Below are positions 28,947 to 37,702 of a DNA stretch of 54,463 nt, piece by piece. Source of the DNA: Nesterenkonia alkaliphila (GTDB lineage: Bacteria; Actinomycetota; Actinomycetes; Actinomycetales; Micrococcaceae); contig NZ_WRPM01000022.1 of the NCBI RefSeq assembly GCF_009758175.1, positions 1-54,463 of the forward strand. The letters are read 5' to 3'. The notes below the pieces were generated by a model, which saw only the letters and a program-made list of their open reading frames with translations, ran no database searches and was not told where the DNA came from. The first letter of the stretch is position 1; every line of letters starts with the position of its first letter. A program made the position numbers and the translations under genes.

Positions 28947-31037
28947 GTGCGAATCTTTTCTGCCATCATTGCGTTCCTGGCCGGCCTGGCGCTGGTCGGC
29001 TTCGGCGTCGACCGGCTGACCGCCGAGACCGAGGAGACACATACCGTCCAGACAGAGGGCGCCGAGGATGCCCCCTTCACCGTGATCACCGATGATGTGA
29101 TCGACGCCGAGGACGGCCGTGATGAGTTCACCATCGAGGCCGAGGGGGAGTACCTGATCGCGGTCGGCCGTACCTATGACATTGAGGCATGGCTCGGCGA
29201 CGCCGCCCACAACCGGGTCACCGGTTATGAGGCGTCCGAGGATCCCGAGCAGCCTTCACGCATCACCGCAGAGTTCATCGACGGCGAGACCGATATGCCT
29301 GATCCCACAGACTCAGACCTCTGGGTCAGTGTGGAGAGCGCCGAGGGAGAGACGCCCTACCGCTGGGACACCCCGGATGAAGCTGGTGACTGGGCGCTGC
29401 TGATCTACCGCGAGGACTTTGAGCCGGCCCCCAATTCCATCACCACCACCGAGACCGTAACCTTCAGCAATGAGGGCGGCGTGTGGATGATCATCGGCGG
29501 TGCCCTGCTGGTGCTGCTTTCCCTGGTGCTCTTCTACTGGGCAGTGGGCACCCCGCGGCGGAAGCGCCGCAAGGCGGATAAGGCCGCCGCAGCTGCACCT
29601 GCCGCGGCAGGGGCTGAGTCCGGTCACGCAGCGGAGGATGCCGAGGCCGAGAATGGTCGCGAGGACCAGGAACCCCAGGACACCGCCAATGCCTGGGTGA
29701 TCCCTGGCGTGGAGACCGGAAACGTTCCCGCAGTGGAGACCGCGCAGCCCGACCAGCCCACCGCGCTGGCCCCCGACACCGAGAACGAGGGGGAGGACCA
29801 GGCTGACCAGGTTGACCAGGACCACGCCGACCAGGAGGAGGCAGATCAGGAGGAGGACCCCGATCAGGATCCGCCCGCCCCATCCGGCGCTGACGAGGGC
29901 CGCACTCACAAGCTGCCCAGCTGGGCGCAGGGCCTGCGGGACCGGCTGGGCCGCGGCAGGTCTCCCTTCGCTGCAGTGCTGGCCATGCTCCTTGCGCTGG
30001 CCGCTGGCTTCGGCCTGGGCGGACCCGCCTACGCCGCTGCGGATGAGGACGCTCCGGAACAGCCTGACCCCGAGGAGCTGGAGGAGGAGACCGAGGCTGA
30101 GGCTGAGGTCGAGACCGAGGAGGTTCCCTCCGAAGGCTACTCCGTGCTGCTGAGCTCCCAGCTGGACCGCATCCTGGAGGATGTGGCCCAGACTGTGGCC
30201 GCCGCTGACGAGGAGCAGGATGCCGAGCTGCTGGAGGACCGGGTAGCCGGCGAGGCCCTGGAATACCGGGAACTGGCCTACCGCAACCATGATTTGGCCG
30301 ATACCGCCCTGCCGAACCCCATCGGCACTGAGGTGCTTTCTGCTGCCGTCTCCGGGGACCCGGAGTTCCCGCGCCAGGCCATGGTCATCGTGGAGGAGCC
30401 GGAGTCGGAGTCACTGCAGATCCTCTTCCTGGAGCAGGCCACTGCCCAGGAGAACTACAAACTCACCCATTCGACCATGATGGCCCCCGGCACCGAGTTC
30501 CCCACCTTCTCCCCGGAGCAGGGCGGCATTTCAGTGGCCGACCCCGGCGATGCTGAGGATGAGAACTCCCCGGCCCGGGTGCTCAGCAGCCTGTCCCGGT
30601 GGTTCGTGGACGATGGCCACGACTTCGGCGAACAGGTGAGCGAGAGCCTCTACATCCAGGCCCTGCACGAGTACCACGAGGAGCTCAGCGAGGCGGCCGA
30701 TGACACCGAGATCAACTTCCCCAACCCCGAAGTCGACTATGAGGACCTCTCCGCGATTGAGCTGCCCGACGGCACCGTGGTGCTGGCCGGTTCCTTCGAT
30801 ATGACTATGGAGATGTCACCCCTGAGCGACGGCGACACGATCTTCCTGGACCACGACCTGGTCGTCGAGATGGTAGGCACCGACTGGACCACCTTCGACA
30901 CCCAGATCACCTCCCGTGAGTACGTGGTGGTCCAGATCCCGCCGGCCGACTCGGAGGAAGAGATTGTGCTCATCGGTGTGGACAATCTGATCGCTGATGC
31001 CAATATCGACACCCCGGACTGGTTCGACGAGTACTGA
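28947..31037 (+). CDS. Large acidic membrane protein, function unknown
   Basis: A 696-aa protein that I do not recognise by function. Visible parts: an N-terminal hydrophobic segment (about residues 3-20), an acidic outside-type domain (~25-175), a second hydrophobic segment (VWMIIGGALLVLLSLVLFYWAV, ~179-200) followed by the basic stop-transfer TPRRKRRK, a long Ala/Glu/Asp/Gln linker with DQ repeats, then a third hydrophobic stretch (~340-360) ending GGPAYAAADE, which looks like a signal peptide with an AxA-type cleavage site in the middle of the protein. The last ~330 residues form an acidic domain with SRWFVDDGHDF. The GTG at 28947 with AAGGA upstream is used; the usual tools may start earlier. 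Cleavage would release a secreted domain. Confidence 0.75.
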   Translation: MRIFSAIIAFLAGLALVGFGVDRLTAETEETHTVQTEGAEDAPFTVITDDVIDAEDGRDEFTIEAEGEYLIAVGRTYDIEAWLGDAAHNRVTGYEASEDPEQPSRITAEFIDGETDMPDPTDSDLWVSVESAEGETPYRWDTPDEAGDWALLIYREDFEPAPNSITTTETVTFSNEGGVWMIIGGALLVLLSLVLFYWAVGTPRRKRRKADKAAAAAPAAAGAESGHAAEDAEAENGREDQEPQDTANAWVIPGVETGNVPAVETAQPDQPTALAPDTENEGEDQADQVDQDHADQEEADQEEDPDQDPPAPSGADEGRTHKLPSWAQGLRDRLGRGRSPFAAVLAMLLALAAGFGLGGPAYAAADEDAPEQPDPEELEEETEAEAEVETEEVPSEGYSVLLSSQLDRILEDVAQTVAAADEEQDAELLEDRVAGEALEYRELAYRNHDLADTALPNPIGTEVLSAAVSGDPEFPRQAMVIVEEPESESLQILFLEQATAQENYKLTHSTMMAPGTEFPTFSPEQGGISVADPGDAEDENSPARVLSSLSRWFVDDGHDFGEQVSESLYIQALHEYHEELSEAADDTEINFPNPEVDYEDLSAIELPDGTVVLAGSFDMTMEMSPLSDGDTIFLDHDLVVEMVGTDWTTFDTQITSREYVVVQIPPADSEEEIVLIGVDNLIADANIDTPDWFDEY

Positions 31038-31045
31038 TCCGCGGC

Positions 31046-31051
31046 TAAGAT
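31046..31051 (+). promoter_or_regulatory. -10 element TAAGAT, leaderless start
   Basis: TAAGAT ends 8 nt before the ATG at 31060, only a few bases after the previous stop codon. Confidence 0.5.
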
Positions 31052-31059
31052 GAGGGCTG

Positions 31060-31998
31060 ATGAGTGAGAATCCTTCAGCTAACCAGCGCACAGTCAATGC
31101 CCATGGTGCAGTAGACCTCTCCGCCCTGGCGGAGGGCTCCGGCCAACAGCCTGCCGCTTCCGGCTCCCGGCCAGGCGGTCAGGACTCCTGGACCGCCGCA
31201 GTGGCGCCGCAGCAGCTGCAGCAGATCGTGCAGCTATCCGCCCAGGTTCCGGCCCTGGTGCTGATCCACGGTGAGGATGCGGTCTCCCAGCAGTTCCAGA
31301 GCGCCCTGCAGCGGGCAGTCGACGCCCAGCGGGGACGGATCGTACTGGCCACCATCGACGCTGCAGCAAGCCCGGAGCTGGCCCAGCAGGCCGGCAAACT
31401 GCCGGTGGTCACCGCCTTCCTCTCCGGCCAGCCGATCGCGGAGTTCGACTCCTCCGCCCCGGTGGAGCAGCTGCCCCAGGTGGTCACCCAGATCCTTCAG
31501 CTGGCCACCCAGAACGGGATCACCGGCACGGTGAAGCCCCTGGCAACCACAGCAGGGGAGCAGGACGCCGAGGCCGAGCCTGAGGTGCCCCCACTGCACC
31601 AGAAAGCCCACCAGGCACTGGAGCAGGGCGACTACGACGCCGCGGTGGCCGCCTTCGAGCAGGCGGTCAAGGAGAACCCGGGCGATTCTGAGGCCAAACT
31701 GGGCATCGCCCAGGTCCGGCTGATGAAGCGCACCCACGGTGCGGATCTGGCCGCCGTGCGCCAGCGTGCTGCGGAGAATCCCGATGATGTCCAGGCGCAG
31801 ACCGATGTGGCCGATATCGATGTGCTCGGCGGCCATGTGGAGGACGCCTTCAACCGGCTGATTCGGTACATCCAGAGTCACTTCGGCGATGACCGGGAGA
31901 CGGCCCGCAAGCATCTGGTGGAGCTGTTCAGCATCGTCGGCGACTCCGATCCCAGGGTGGCCGCCGCCCGCAAGAAGCTCGCAACGGCGCTCTTCTGA
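31060..31998 (+). CDS. CnoX/YbbN-like thioredoxin-fold protein with tetratricopeptide region
   Basis: A 312-aa cytosolic protein: a disordered N terminus, a thioredoxin-like domain (~residues 40-150; PALVLIHGEDA where a CxxC active site would be, so no redox cysteines), then helical TPR-like repeats starting at HQKAHQALEQGDYDAAVAAFEQAV. Members act as holdases or co-chaperones (CnoX hands clients to GroEL and DnaK in E. coli). Loss of CxxC is usual in actinobacterial versions. The gene is convergent with the DUF3515 gene, with repeat copy B between. Confidence 0.85.
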   Translation: MSENPSANQRTVNAHGAVDLSALAEGSGQQPAASGSRPGGQDSWTAAVAPQQLQQIVQLSAQVPALVLIHGEDAVSQQFQSALQRAVDAQRGRIVLATIDAAASPELAQQAGKLPVVTAFLSGQPIAEFDSSAPVEQLPQVVTQILQLATQNGITGTVKPLATTAGEQDAEAEPEVPPLHQKAHQALEQGDYDAAVAAFEQAVKENPGDSEAKLGIAQVRLMKRTHGADLAAVRQRAAENPDDVQAQTDVADIDVLGGHVEDAFNRLIRYIQSHFGDDRETARKHLVELFSIVGDSDPRVAAARKKLATALF

Positions 31999-32133
31999 GT
32001 TTGTCCCGCGAGCGCGCGCGCCACGACCTGGCCCGCACAAACGCTGAGGCGTTTGCGCGGGACCCAGAGGTCGCGGTTCCCGTCGCGCCCGCTCTCGCTC
32101 GGCTGACGCCGAGCTTCACGACCTGAAGTCGTC
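31993..32133. repeat. Structured intergenic repeat, copy B
   Basis: Second copy of the element at 28331-28475, starting like it at the TTCTGA end of the upstream gene. Outer arms GCGAGCGCG (32008-32016) and CGCGCCCGC (32084-32092) pair at 8 of 9 positions; relative to copy A one T-A pair became C-G and one C-G pair became G-C, so pairing is kept despite change. The inner stem (CAAACGC, TGAG loop, GCGTTTG) is longer than in copy A. It also lies between convergent genes. Confidence 0.85.
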
Positions 32134-32171
32134 ACTCCGTTCCTCACACGCTGCCTCGCTTCACCTGCAGC

Positions 32172-32687
32172 TCACAGCTCGCTCTCCGGGTCGACGTCGT
32201 TCATCGCCAGGCATTCGCGGGACTGATCGATCCGGGTGACCGGGGCGGAGAGGGCCACCTGCACATCCATCATGGTGGACTCATTGATGTGCTCATTCTC
32301 GATGAGCAGCTCCACTGCGGGTTCGCGCCCGTAGCTGATCAGCTGGGTGTGCTCCTCATGCTCCACCCAGACCCAGTCCACCCCGGAGGGGGCCACACAC
32401 GGCAGCTCCGTGGGTTCCAGCACCGGCTCTACACCGCAGCGCAGCACCACCGCCAGCGGGTCCCCCCAGGCGGAGGTGGCCTGGGAGGCGGTGGGACGCT
32501 GCTCGAAGCCCCCGATCTGTTCCGGCAGGGTGAGCATCACCTCCGCACAGTCTGGATGATGGGCCTCCGGGGCGGCCTGCACATCTGCGGTGGAGGCGCA
32601 GGAGGCCAGAGCCCACCCGGCAGCGCAGAGGGCCAAGGCTGCGGCCCACCGGTGTGTCGCAGTGTCAAGGGCAGGGAATCCAGGCAC
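32172..32687 (-). CDS. DUF3515 family lipoprotein
   Basis: A 171-aa predicted lipoprotein: signal peptide with lipobox ALASC (Cys at about residue 30 from the GTG at 32687), then a domain with WGDPLAVVLRCGVEP, a second conserved Cys and SGVDWVWVEHEE, the pattern of DUF3515. Four Cys after the lipobox may form disulfides. A longer reading from the GTG at 32714 is possible. Function is unknown in the family; it sits outside the membrane. Divergent from an LCP ligase gene. Confidence 0.85.
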   Translation of the reverse strand: MPGFPALDTATHRWAAALALCAAGWALASCASTADVQAAPEAHHPDCAEVMLTLPEQIGGFEQRPTASQATSAWGDPLAVVLRCGVEPVLEPTELPCVAPSGVDWVWVEHEEHTQLISYGREPAVELLIENEHINESTMMDVQVALSAPVTRIDQSRECLAMNDVDPESEL

Positions 32688-32755
32688 GTGACATATTCTG
32701 TAGGAATCTTTCACTGTGCGCTAACCGCACCACTCGCCTCATGAGGAGAACACCG

Positions 32756-33847
32756 ATGACTGCTGTCGGTCCCGCCGAGCAGTTCTTCGTCCACGATGAC
32801 GATGAGCCGCCGCGCCGCAAAAAGAAGAACAAGAGCGCCCGCTGGATCCTGGGGGCAATGGCCACTCTGGTGGTTCTGGGCCTGGTGGCGGCCGGGGCCT
32901 ACCTGTTCAGCCTGCACCGCTCCTACAGCAGCAATGTCAGTCACTTCCCGGAGCTCAGCGAGGAGGATGCCCAGGAGATCCTCCCGCCGGAGGAAGAGCG
33001 GCCCGAGCCCACTGAGGCCACAAATATCCTCCTGCTGGGCACGGACGCCAACGGGGGCTCAGGTGATAATGAGGACCTGCCCCGGGTGCCCGGTGGCGGG
33101 CGCAGCGACACCCTGATGCTAGTCCACATTCCGGAGGACAGCGACTCTGTCCAGGTGATCTCGATCCCGCGAGACCTGTGGGTGGAGATCCCCGGCGGGC
33201 GGGGCTGGCATAAGGTCAACGCCGGGCTGGCCCTGGGTGGGGAGAACGGCCACTGGCTGACTGCAGCCACAGTGGAGCAGCTGCTGGATGTGCGGATCGA
33301 CCATGTGGCCGCCATCGACATGCTCGGATTCGTAGGAATGGTCGAGGCCCTGGACGGGGTGCGCGTCAACTCCAGCTACCCGGAGTCCTTCACCACCAAT
33401 GAGGGCTACACCTTCACCCCCGGCAGCCAATATATGGATGCCGATCAGGCCCTGAGCTTTGTGCGCCACCGCAGCAGCTTCCCCGACGGAGACCTGCAGC
33501 GGATCCGCAACCAGCAGGCCTTCATCCGTGCCGTGATCCAAGAGGCAGCCACCCCCTCCACCCTGGCCAACCCGGTGCGCACCAACGATATGGTCGCCAC
33601 CTTCGCCGAGCATATGATCACCGACCCGGATCTGACCTCCACCCGGGCCGCAGCGCTGGCCTGGGACGGGCGTGGGGCGCTGAACAACATCAGCTTCTCC
33701 ACCCTGCCCACCGCAGGCTCCGGCTGGTCTTCTGACGGGCAGTGGATCTGGCACCAGGACCTCGAGGAGCAGCAGCGGATATCCCAGGCCATGTGGGAGG
33801 GCACCTTGGACGAGTACCTCAACGAGGACGACGCCGCCTCGGAGTGA
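32756..33847 (+). CDS. LytR-CpsA-Psr (LCP) family wall-polymer ligase, first copy
   Basis: Membrane-anchored phosphotransferase that joins an undecaprenyl-linked glycopolymer to peptidoglycan. The 363-aa product has a short basic cytoplasmic N terminus, one membrane helix (~residues 29-52) and an extracellular LCP domain with TNILLLGTDA, GRSDTLMLVHI, ISIPRDLWVEIPG and ALSFVRHRSSFPDGDLQRIRNQQAFI, including the conserved Arg and Asp residues that hold the pyrophosphate. GAGGAG lies 7 nt before the ATG. A second LCP gene is at 41987. Confidence 0.93.
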   Translation: MTAVGPAEQFFVHDDDEPPRRKKKNKSARWILGAMATLVVLGLVAAGAYLFSLHRSYSSNVSHFPELSEEDAQEILPPEEERPEPTEATNILLLGTDANGGSGDNEDLPRVPGGGRSDTLMLVHIPEDSDSVQVISIPRDLWVEIPGGRGWHKVNAGLALGGENGHWLTAATVEQLLDVRIDHVAAIDMLGFVGMVEALDGVRVNSSYPESFTTNEGYTFTPGSQYMDADQALSFVRHRSSFPDGDLQRIRNQQAFIRAVIQEAATPSTLANPVRTNDMVATFAEHMITDPDLTSTRAAALAWDGRGALNNISFSTLPTAGSGWSSDGQWIWHQDLEEQQRISQAMWEGTLDEYLNEDDAASE

Positions 33848-33863
33848 TCTCCGGAACATGAAT

Positions 33864-33869
33864 TAGGCT
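33864..33869 (+). promoter_or_regulatory. -10 element TAGGCT, leaderless start of DhaL-domain gene
   Basis: TAGGCT ends 6 nt before the GTG at 33876. Confidence 0.55.
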
Positions 33870-33875
33870 TCTCAG

Positions 33876-34889
33876 GTGGGCACTAAGGGAAAAATCAGAG
33901 GGGCTGCGGCCGCACGGCACTGGTTCGCCCTGGCCGAGGACACCCTGCAGACCCACCGGCATCGCCTGGACCGGATCAACGTCTACCCGGTGGCTGACTC
34001 GGATACCGGAGGCAATATGCTCGCCACCATCCGCTCCAGCAGGGCTGCGGTGGAGCAGACTTCCGGGGATGACCTGGGACAGCTCCTGGCGGCTGCCGGA
34101 GAGCAGGCCATGGGCGCAGCCTACGGCAACTCAGGCACCCTGCTGGCAGTGCTGATCCGAGGCTTCGCCGAACCTCTGGAAGGGTTGGAGCGGCTCACGG
34201 TGAGCGCGCTGAGCCGGGGGTTTGACCGCGCCAGCCTGCGCGGTTGGTCAGCTCTGTCCAACCCTGTGGACGGAACTATGCTCTCAGTGCTCGATGCCGC
34301 CCGGGACGAGGCTGCCCGCTGCGCCGCCGCGGCTGAGCAGCCGGAGTCCCGAGTCGCCCTGGAAGCCGCGATGGACCCGGTGCTCCGGGCGGCCCGTGCC
34401 GCCCTGGTGCAGACCGAGCGGCAGCTTGACGAACTCAGCCGCGCCGGAGTGGTGGACTCCGGCGGCCTGGGCCTGCTCATGGTGCTCAGCGCCCTGGCCG
34501 CCACGGTCCGCGGGACCGCCGTGGAGCAGAGCATCTTTGAGGGACTGGCGGGCTGGGACCTGGAGCCGGGGCAGCACAGCCGCGCCTCGGCGTCGTCCTC
34601 CTCCGGAGCACCTGCCGAGCTGATGGACGGAGTGGAACTGATGTGCACTGTCCGGCTGAACCCCTTGGGTGCGGCCTCACTGCGGCACCAGTTGGATGAG
34701 CTGGGAGAATCGGTGATCATCACCCCCATCGGCGCAGACCCGGACCCTGAAGGTGCGCTGCGCTGGCGCATCCACGTGCACACCGCAGACCCGGAGGCCA
34801 CACTGGCCGCCGTCCAACAGGCGGGCCCCTTGGAGTCCAGTACCAGCACCCCGCTGAGCCGCGGCCGGGAGGACGGAGCCGGACGGTGA
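33876..34889 (+). CDS. DhaL (DAK2) domain protein, FakA-like
   Basis: The 337-aa product has an N-terminal DhaL nucleotide-binding domain (RINVYPVADSDTGGNMLATI with the Mg-binding Asp pair, then AYGNSGTLLAVLIRGF) and a C-terminal part with VELMCTVRLNPLG, the FakA-like start of the second domain, but it is much shorter than full FakA (~550 aa). FakA-type proteins phosphorylate fatty acids together with FakB. Here the C-terminal DegV-interacting region is reduced, so the exact role is unclear. The stop overlaps recG by 4 bp; the DAK2-recG pair is common in Gram-positives. Confidence 0.82.
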   Translation: MGTKGKIRGAAAARHWFALAEDTLQTHRHRLDRINVYPVADSDTGGNMLATIRSSRAAVEQTSGDDLGQLLAAAGEQAMGAAYGNSGTLLAVLIRGFAEPLEGLERLTVSALSRGFDRASLRGWSALSNPVDGTMLSVLDAARDEAARCAAAAEQPESRVALEAAMDPVLRAARAALVQTERQLDELSRAGVVDSGGLGLLMVLSALAATVRGTAVEQSIFEGLAGWDLEPGQHSRASASSSSGAPAELMDGVELMCTVRLNPLGAASLRHQLDELGESVIITPIGADPDPEGALRWRIHVHTADPEATLAAVQQAGPLESSTSTPLSRGREDGAGR

Positions 34890-37069
34890 GCGGACCGGTG
34901 TTCCCCGACTCCCCGCTGCGGATGGTGGTGCCCAAGGGGCAGGCGCCGCGGATCGAGCGGGCCTTCGGCTACCGCACCGCCGAGGACCTCATGCGGCACT
35001 TCCCGCGTAGATACGTCCAGCTCAACGACCGCTACAGCCTCGATGAGCTGCAGGTGGGGGAGGTAGTGAGCTTCTTGGCCACAGTGCTGCAGCAGAAGGA
35101 GCGCAGACTGCGCCAGCGCGGGGGGTTCATCGTGGATGTCACCGTGGCCGACCAGCTGGGCAACACCCTGCAACTGAGCTTCTTCCACGGCTACCTGGCC
35201 AGGCGTCAGCTCACCGAGGGTACTGCGGCACTGTTCTACGGCAAGGTCACTGAGTTCCAAGGCAGCAAGAACATGACCAACCCGGAGTTCGAGGTGATCA
35301 TGACCGGCGACGGCCAGCCGGTCAGCAGCTGGGGGATCGAGGCCGAGCATCCCGAGCGGATGCCGCTGCCGCTCTACCCCGGCTCCGGGGAGGTCTCGGC
35401 CTTCACAATGCGGCGCTACATCAAAGAGGCATTCGAGGCCATCGACTTCTCCGCCTGGACCGATCCGATCCCGGAGCATATCCGCCGGGAGGAGGGCATC
35501 CCGGGGCTGCATGATGCCTATCAGAGCGTGCACCGGCCGGTGCTGGCGGCAGATGCCGAGGCTGGGCTGCGGCGCTTCCAGTTCGAGGAGGCGCTGATCC
35601 TGCAGGGCTCCCTGGGACGGCGCCGCCGGGAAGCCGCCCAGCTGCCCGGGATCCCAGCCCCGCGGCGCAGCGGCGGAGTCCTGGAGGCCTTCGACGCCCA
35701 GCTGCCCTTCGAGCTCACCGAGGGTCAGCGCCGCTGCGGGGAGTGGATCGCCCAGGACCTGGAACGAAGCCGCCCGATGAACCGGCTGCTGCAGGGGGAG
35801 GTCGGCTCCGGAAAGACCCTGGTGGCGCTGCGGGCGATGCTGCAGGTGGCCGACTCCGGGGCCCAGGCCGCACTGATCGCTCCCACAGAGGTGCTCGCCG
35901 CCCAGCACGCCCAGTCCCTGCGACGGATGCTCGGCGAATTGGCCCAGGACGATCTGTTCACCGCCGGCGACCAGAGTCCGAACGTCAAGCTGACCCTGCT
36001 CACCGGCTCCATGAAGACTGCTGAGCGCCGGCAGGCCATGCTGGACATCGTCACCGGGGAGGCCGGGATCATCGTCGGCACCCATGCTCTGCTCAGCGAG
36101 AAGGTCAGCTTCCTCAAGCTCGGCCTGGTGGTGGTCGATGAGCAGCACCGGTTCGGGGTCCAGCAGCGCAATGCCCTGCGCGAGCGCTATACCCCCACCC
36201 CGCATATGTTAGTGATGTCGGCCACCCCGATCCCCCGATCAGTGGCGATGACAGTCTTCGGCGACCTGGAGCTGACCGTGCTGGCCGGACTGCCCGGCGG
36301 GCGCAGCCCGATCGAGACCTATGTGGTGCCCACCCAGCGCGGCCCCGAATGGATCAACCGGGTCTGGCAGCGGGCTGCGGAGCAGATCAGCCAGGGCCAC
36401 CAGGTCTTCGTGGTCTGCCCGGAGATCACCAATGAGCAGGGCTCCTTGGACGCCTCGGTGGAGCTGATCAGCCAGCGGCTGCAGCAGGTGGAGCAGCTGG
36501 CCGGGGCTCGGACGGCAGTGGCCCACGGCAGGCTGCCGGCCGAGGAGGTGGCTGAGACCATGCGCGCCTTCGAACAGGGCAGGCTGGACGTGCTGGTGGC
36601 CACCACCATCATCGAGGTCGGCGTGGATGTGCCTAATGCCACCACGATGGTCATCCTTGACGCCGACTCCTTCGGGGTCTCGACCCTCCATCAGCTGCGC
36701 GGGCGGATCGGGCGCGGAACCACCACTACTAACCGGTGCTTCCTCGTCACCCGGCTGCCCGAGGACCACCCCTCGGTGCAGCGGCTGCATGATGTGGCGC
36801 AGCACACCGACGGGATGCACCTGGCCCGGCTGGACCTGCAGCGGCGCCGGGAGGGAGACGTGCTCGGTGCCAGCCAGGCCGGGGTCTCCAAACATCTGAA
36901 GCTGCTCAGCGTGATCCGCCACGAGGAGATCATCAGCCTGGCAGCGGCCCATATCGACACCCTCTTCGACCGGGATCCGGAGTGGAAGACCGCCCGGGAG
37001 CTGCACCAGGCGGTAATGGCCTGGGAGGCCGAGCACAGCGAAGCCGTCGACTTCGCTGACCAGGGCTGA
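34886..37069 (+). CDS. recG: ATP-dependent DNA helicase RecG
   Basis: Branch-migration helicase that acts on stalled forks and recombination intermediates. The 727-aa protein has the N-terminal wedge/OB domain, Walker A GEVGSGKT at residues 304-311, the DEQH box in VVDEQHRFGVQQR, motif III SATPIPRS and motif VI in QLRGRIGRG. Length matches the family. GTG start overlaps the preceding stop by 4 bp. Confidence 0.96.
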   Translation: MSGPVFPDSPLRMVVPKGQAPRIERAFGYRTAEDLMRHFPRRYVQLNDRYSLDELQVGEVVSFLATVLQQKERRLRQRGGFIVDVTVADQLGNTLQLSFFHGYLARRQLTEGTAALFYGKVTEFQGSKNMTNPEFEVIMTGDGQPVSSWGIEAEHPERMPLPLYPGSGEVSAFTMRRYIKEAFEAIDFSAWTDPIPEHIRREEGIPGLHDAYQSVHRPVLAADAEAGLRRFQFEEALILQGSLGRRRREAAQLPGIPAPRRSGGVLEAFDAQLPFELTEGQRRCGEWIAQDLERSRPMNRLLQGEVGSGKTLVALRAMLQVADSGAQAALIAPTEVLAAQHAQSLRRMLGELAQDDLFTAGDQSPNVKLTLLTGSMKTAERRQAMLDIVTGEAGIIVGTHALLSEKVSFLKLGLVVVDEQHRFGVQQRNALRERYTPTPHMLVMSATPIPRSVAMTVFGDLELTVLAGLPGGRSPIETYVVPTQRGPEWINRVWQRAAEQISQGHQVFVVCPEITNEQGSLDASVELISQRLQQVEQLAGARTAVAHGRLPAEEVAETMRAFEQGRLDVLVATTIIEVGVDVPNATTMVILDADSFGVSTLHQLRGRIGRGTTTTNRCFLVTRLPEDHPSVQRLHDVAQHTDGMHLARLDLQRRREGDVLGASQAGVSKHLKLLSVIRHEEIISLAAAHIDTLFDRDPEWKTARELHQAVMAWEAEHSEAVDFADQG

Positions 37070-37075
37070 GCGGCA

Positions 37076-37081
37076 TACGCT
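37076..37081 (+). promoter_or_regulatory. -10 element TACGCT, possible leaderless start of rsmD
   Basis: TACGCT ends 7 nt before the rsmD ATG, within the 19-bp gap after recG. Confidence 0.4.
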
Positions 37082-37088
37082 GTACCCC

Positions 37089-37646
37089 ATGGCACGGATC
37101 ATTGCAGGCAGCCATAAGGGGCGCCGGCTGGCAGCGGTTCCGGGGGAGGGCACCCGCCCCACCAGCGACCGGGTCAAGGAATCGCTGTTCTCCCGGCTGG
37201 AGGGCTACAACGCCATCGACGGCGCCGTAGTGGTGGATGTCTTCGCCGGCTCCGGTGCCCTAGGCTTTGAAGCACTCAGCCGCGGCGCACGCAGCCTGGA
37301 GGCAGTGGACCTGGCAGAGCCCGCATACCGGGTGCTGACCAAGAACGCCGAGCTCTTCGCCGGCAGCGGCCAGGTGAGCCTGCACAAGGCCCAGGCCCTG
37401 CGCTATCTCAGAGGCCGCACCGGCGAACCCATCGAGCTGCTGTTCCTGGACCCGCCCTATGACCTGCCCGAGCCGGAGCTGACTAAGGTGCTCACCGCAG
37501 CGGCCCCCCAGCTGCATGAGGCTGCCACAGTGGTGGTGGAGCGGAATGCGCGCTCCCCGGAGCCCAGCTGGCCCGGCGGCGTCGTCCGCTTCCATGAGAA
37601 GACCTACGGCTCCACAAGACTATGGTTGGCAGAACCGGGGGCCTGA
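37089..37646 (+). CDS. rsmD: 16S rRNA (guanine966-N2)-methyltransferase
   Basis: A 185-aa SAM-dependent methylase of helix 31 in 16S rRNA. It starts MARIIAGSHKGRRL, has the conserved RPTSDRVKESLF, SAM loop VVDVFAGSGALGFEALSRG and catalytic LDPPYD. It sits between recG and coaD as in many actinobacteria, here with a glycosyltransferase gene inserted before coaD. Confidence 0.95.
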   Translation: MARIIAGSHKGRRLAAVPGEGTRPTSDRVKESLFSRLEGYNAIDGAVVVDVFAGSGALGFEALSRGARSLEAVDLAEPAYRVLTKNAELFAGSGQVSLHKAQALRYLRGRTGEPIELLFLDPPYDLPEPELTKVLTAAAPQLHEAATVVVERNARSPEPSWPGGVVRFHEKTYGSTRLWLAEPGA

Positions 37647-37690
37647 GCGTCCGCTGCGGCAACAGGTCGCGGCGTGCGTGCCGCCGGGAA

Positions 37691-37696
37691 TAGACT
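37691..37696 (+). promoter_or_regulatory. -10 element TAGACT, leaderless start of glycosyltransferase
   Basis: TAGACT ends 6 nt before the GTG at 37703. Confidence 0.55.
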
Positions 37697-37702
37697 GACC
37701 TG

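Noticed and set aside
29790-29880. GACCAG-type repeats as a tandem repeat element
   Set aside because: Short, imperfect and in frame; they encode the Asp-Gln linker of the membrane protein.
31633-31641. TACGACGCC in the CnoX-like gene as another copy of the recurrent word
   Set aside because: Only the short form, and it encodes the expected TPR residues DYDAAVAAF, so chance and protein constraint explain it. TACGACGCC at 44032 and 50482 was left out of the count for the same reason.
34121-36205. 694-codon minus-strand frame over the DhaL gene and recG
   Set aside because: Shadow of two genes with full family motifs.
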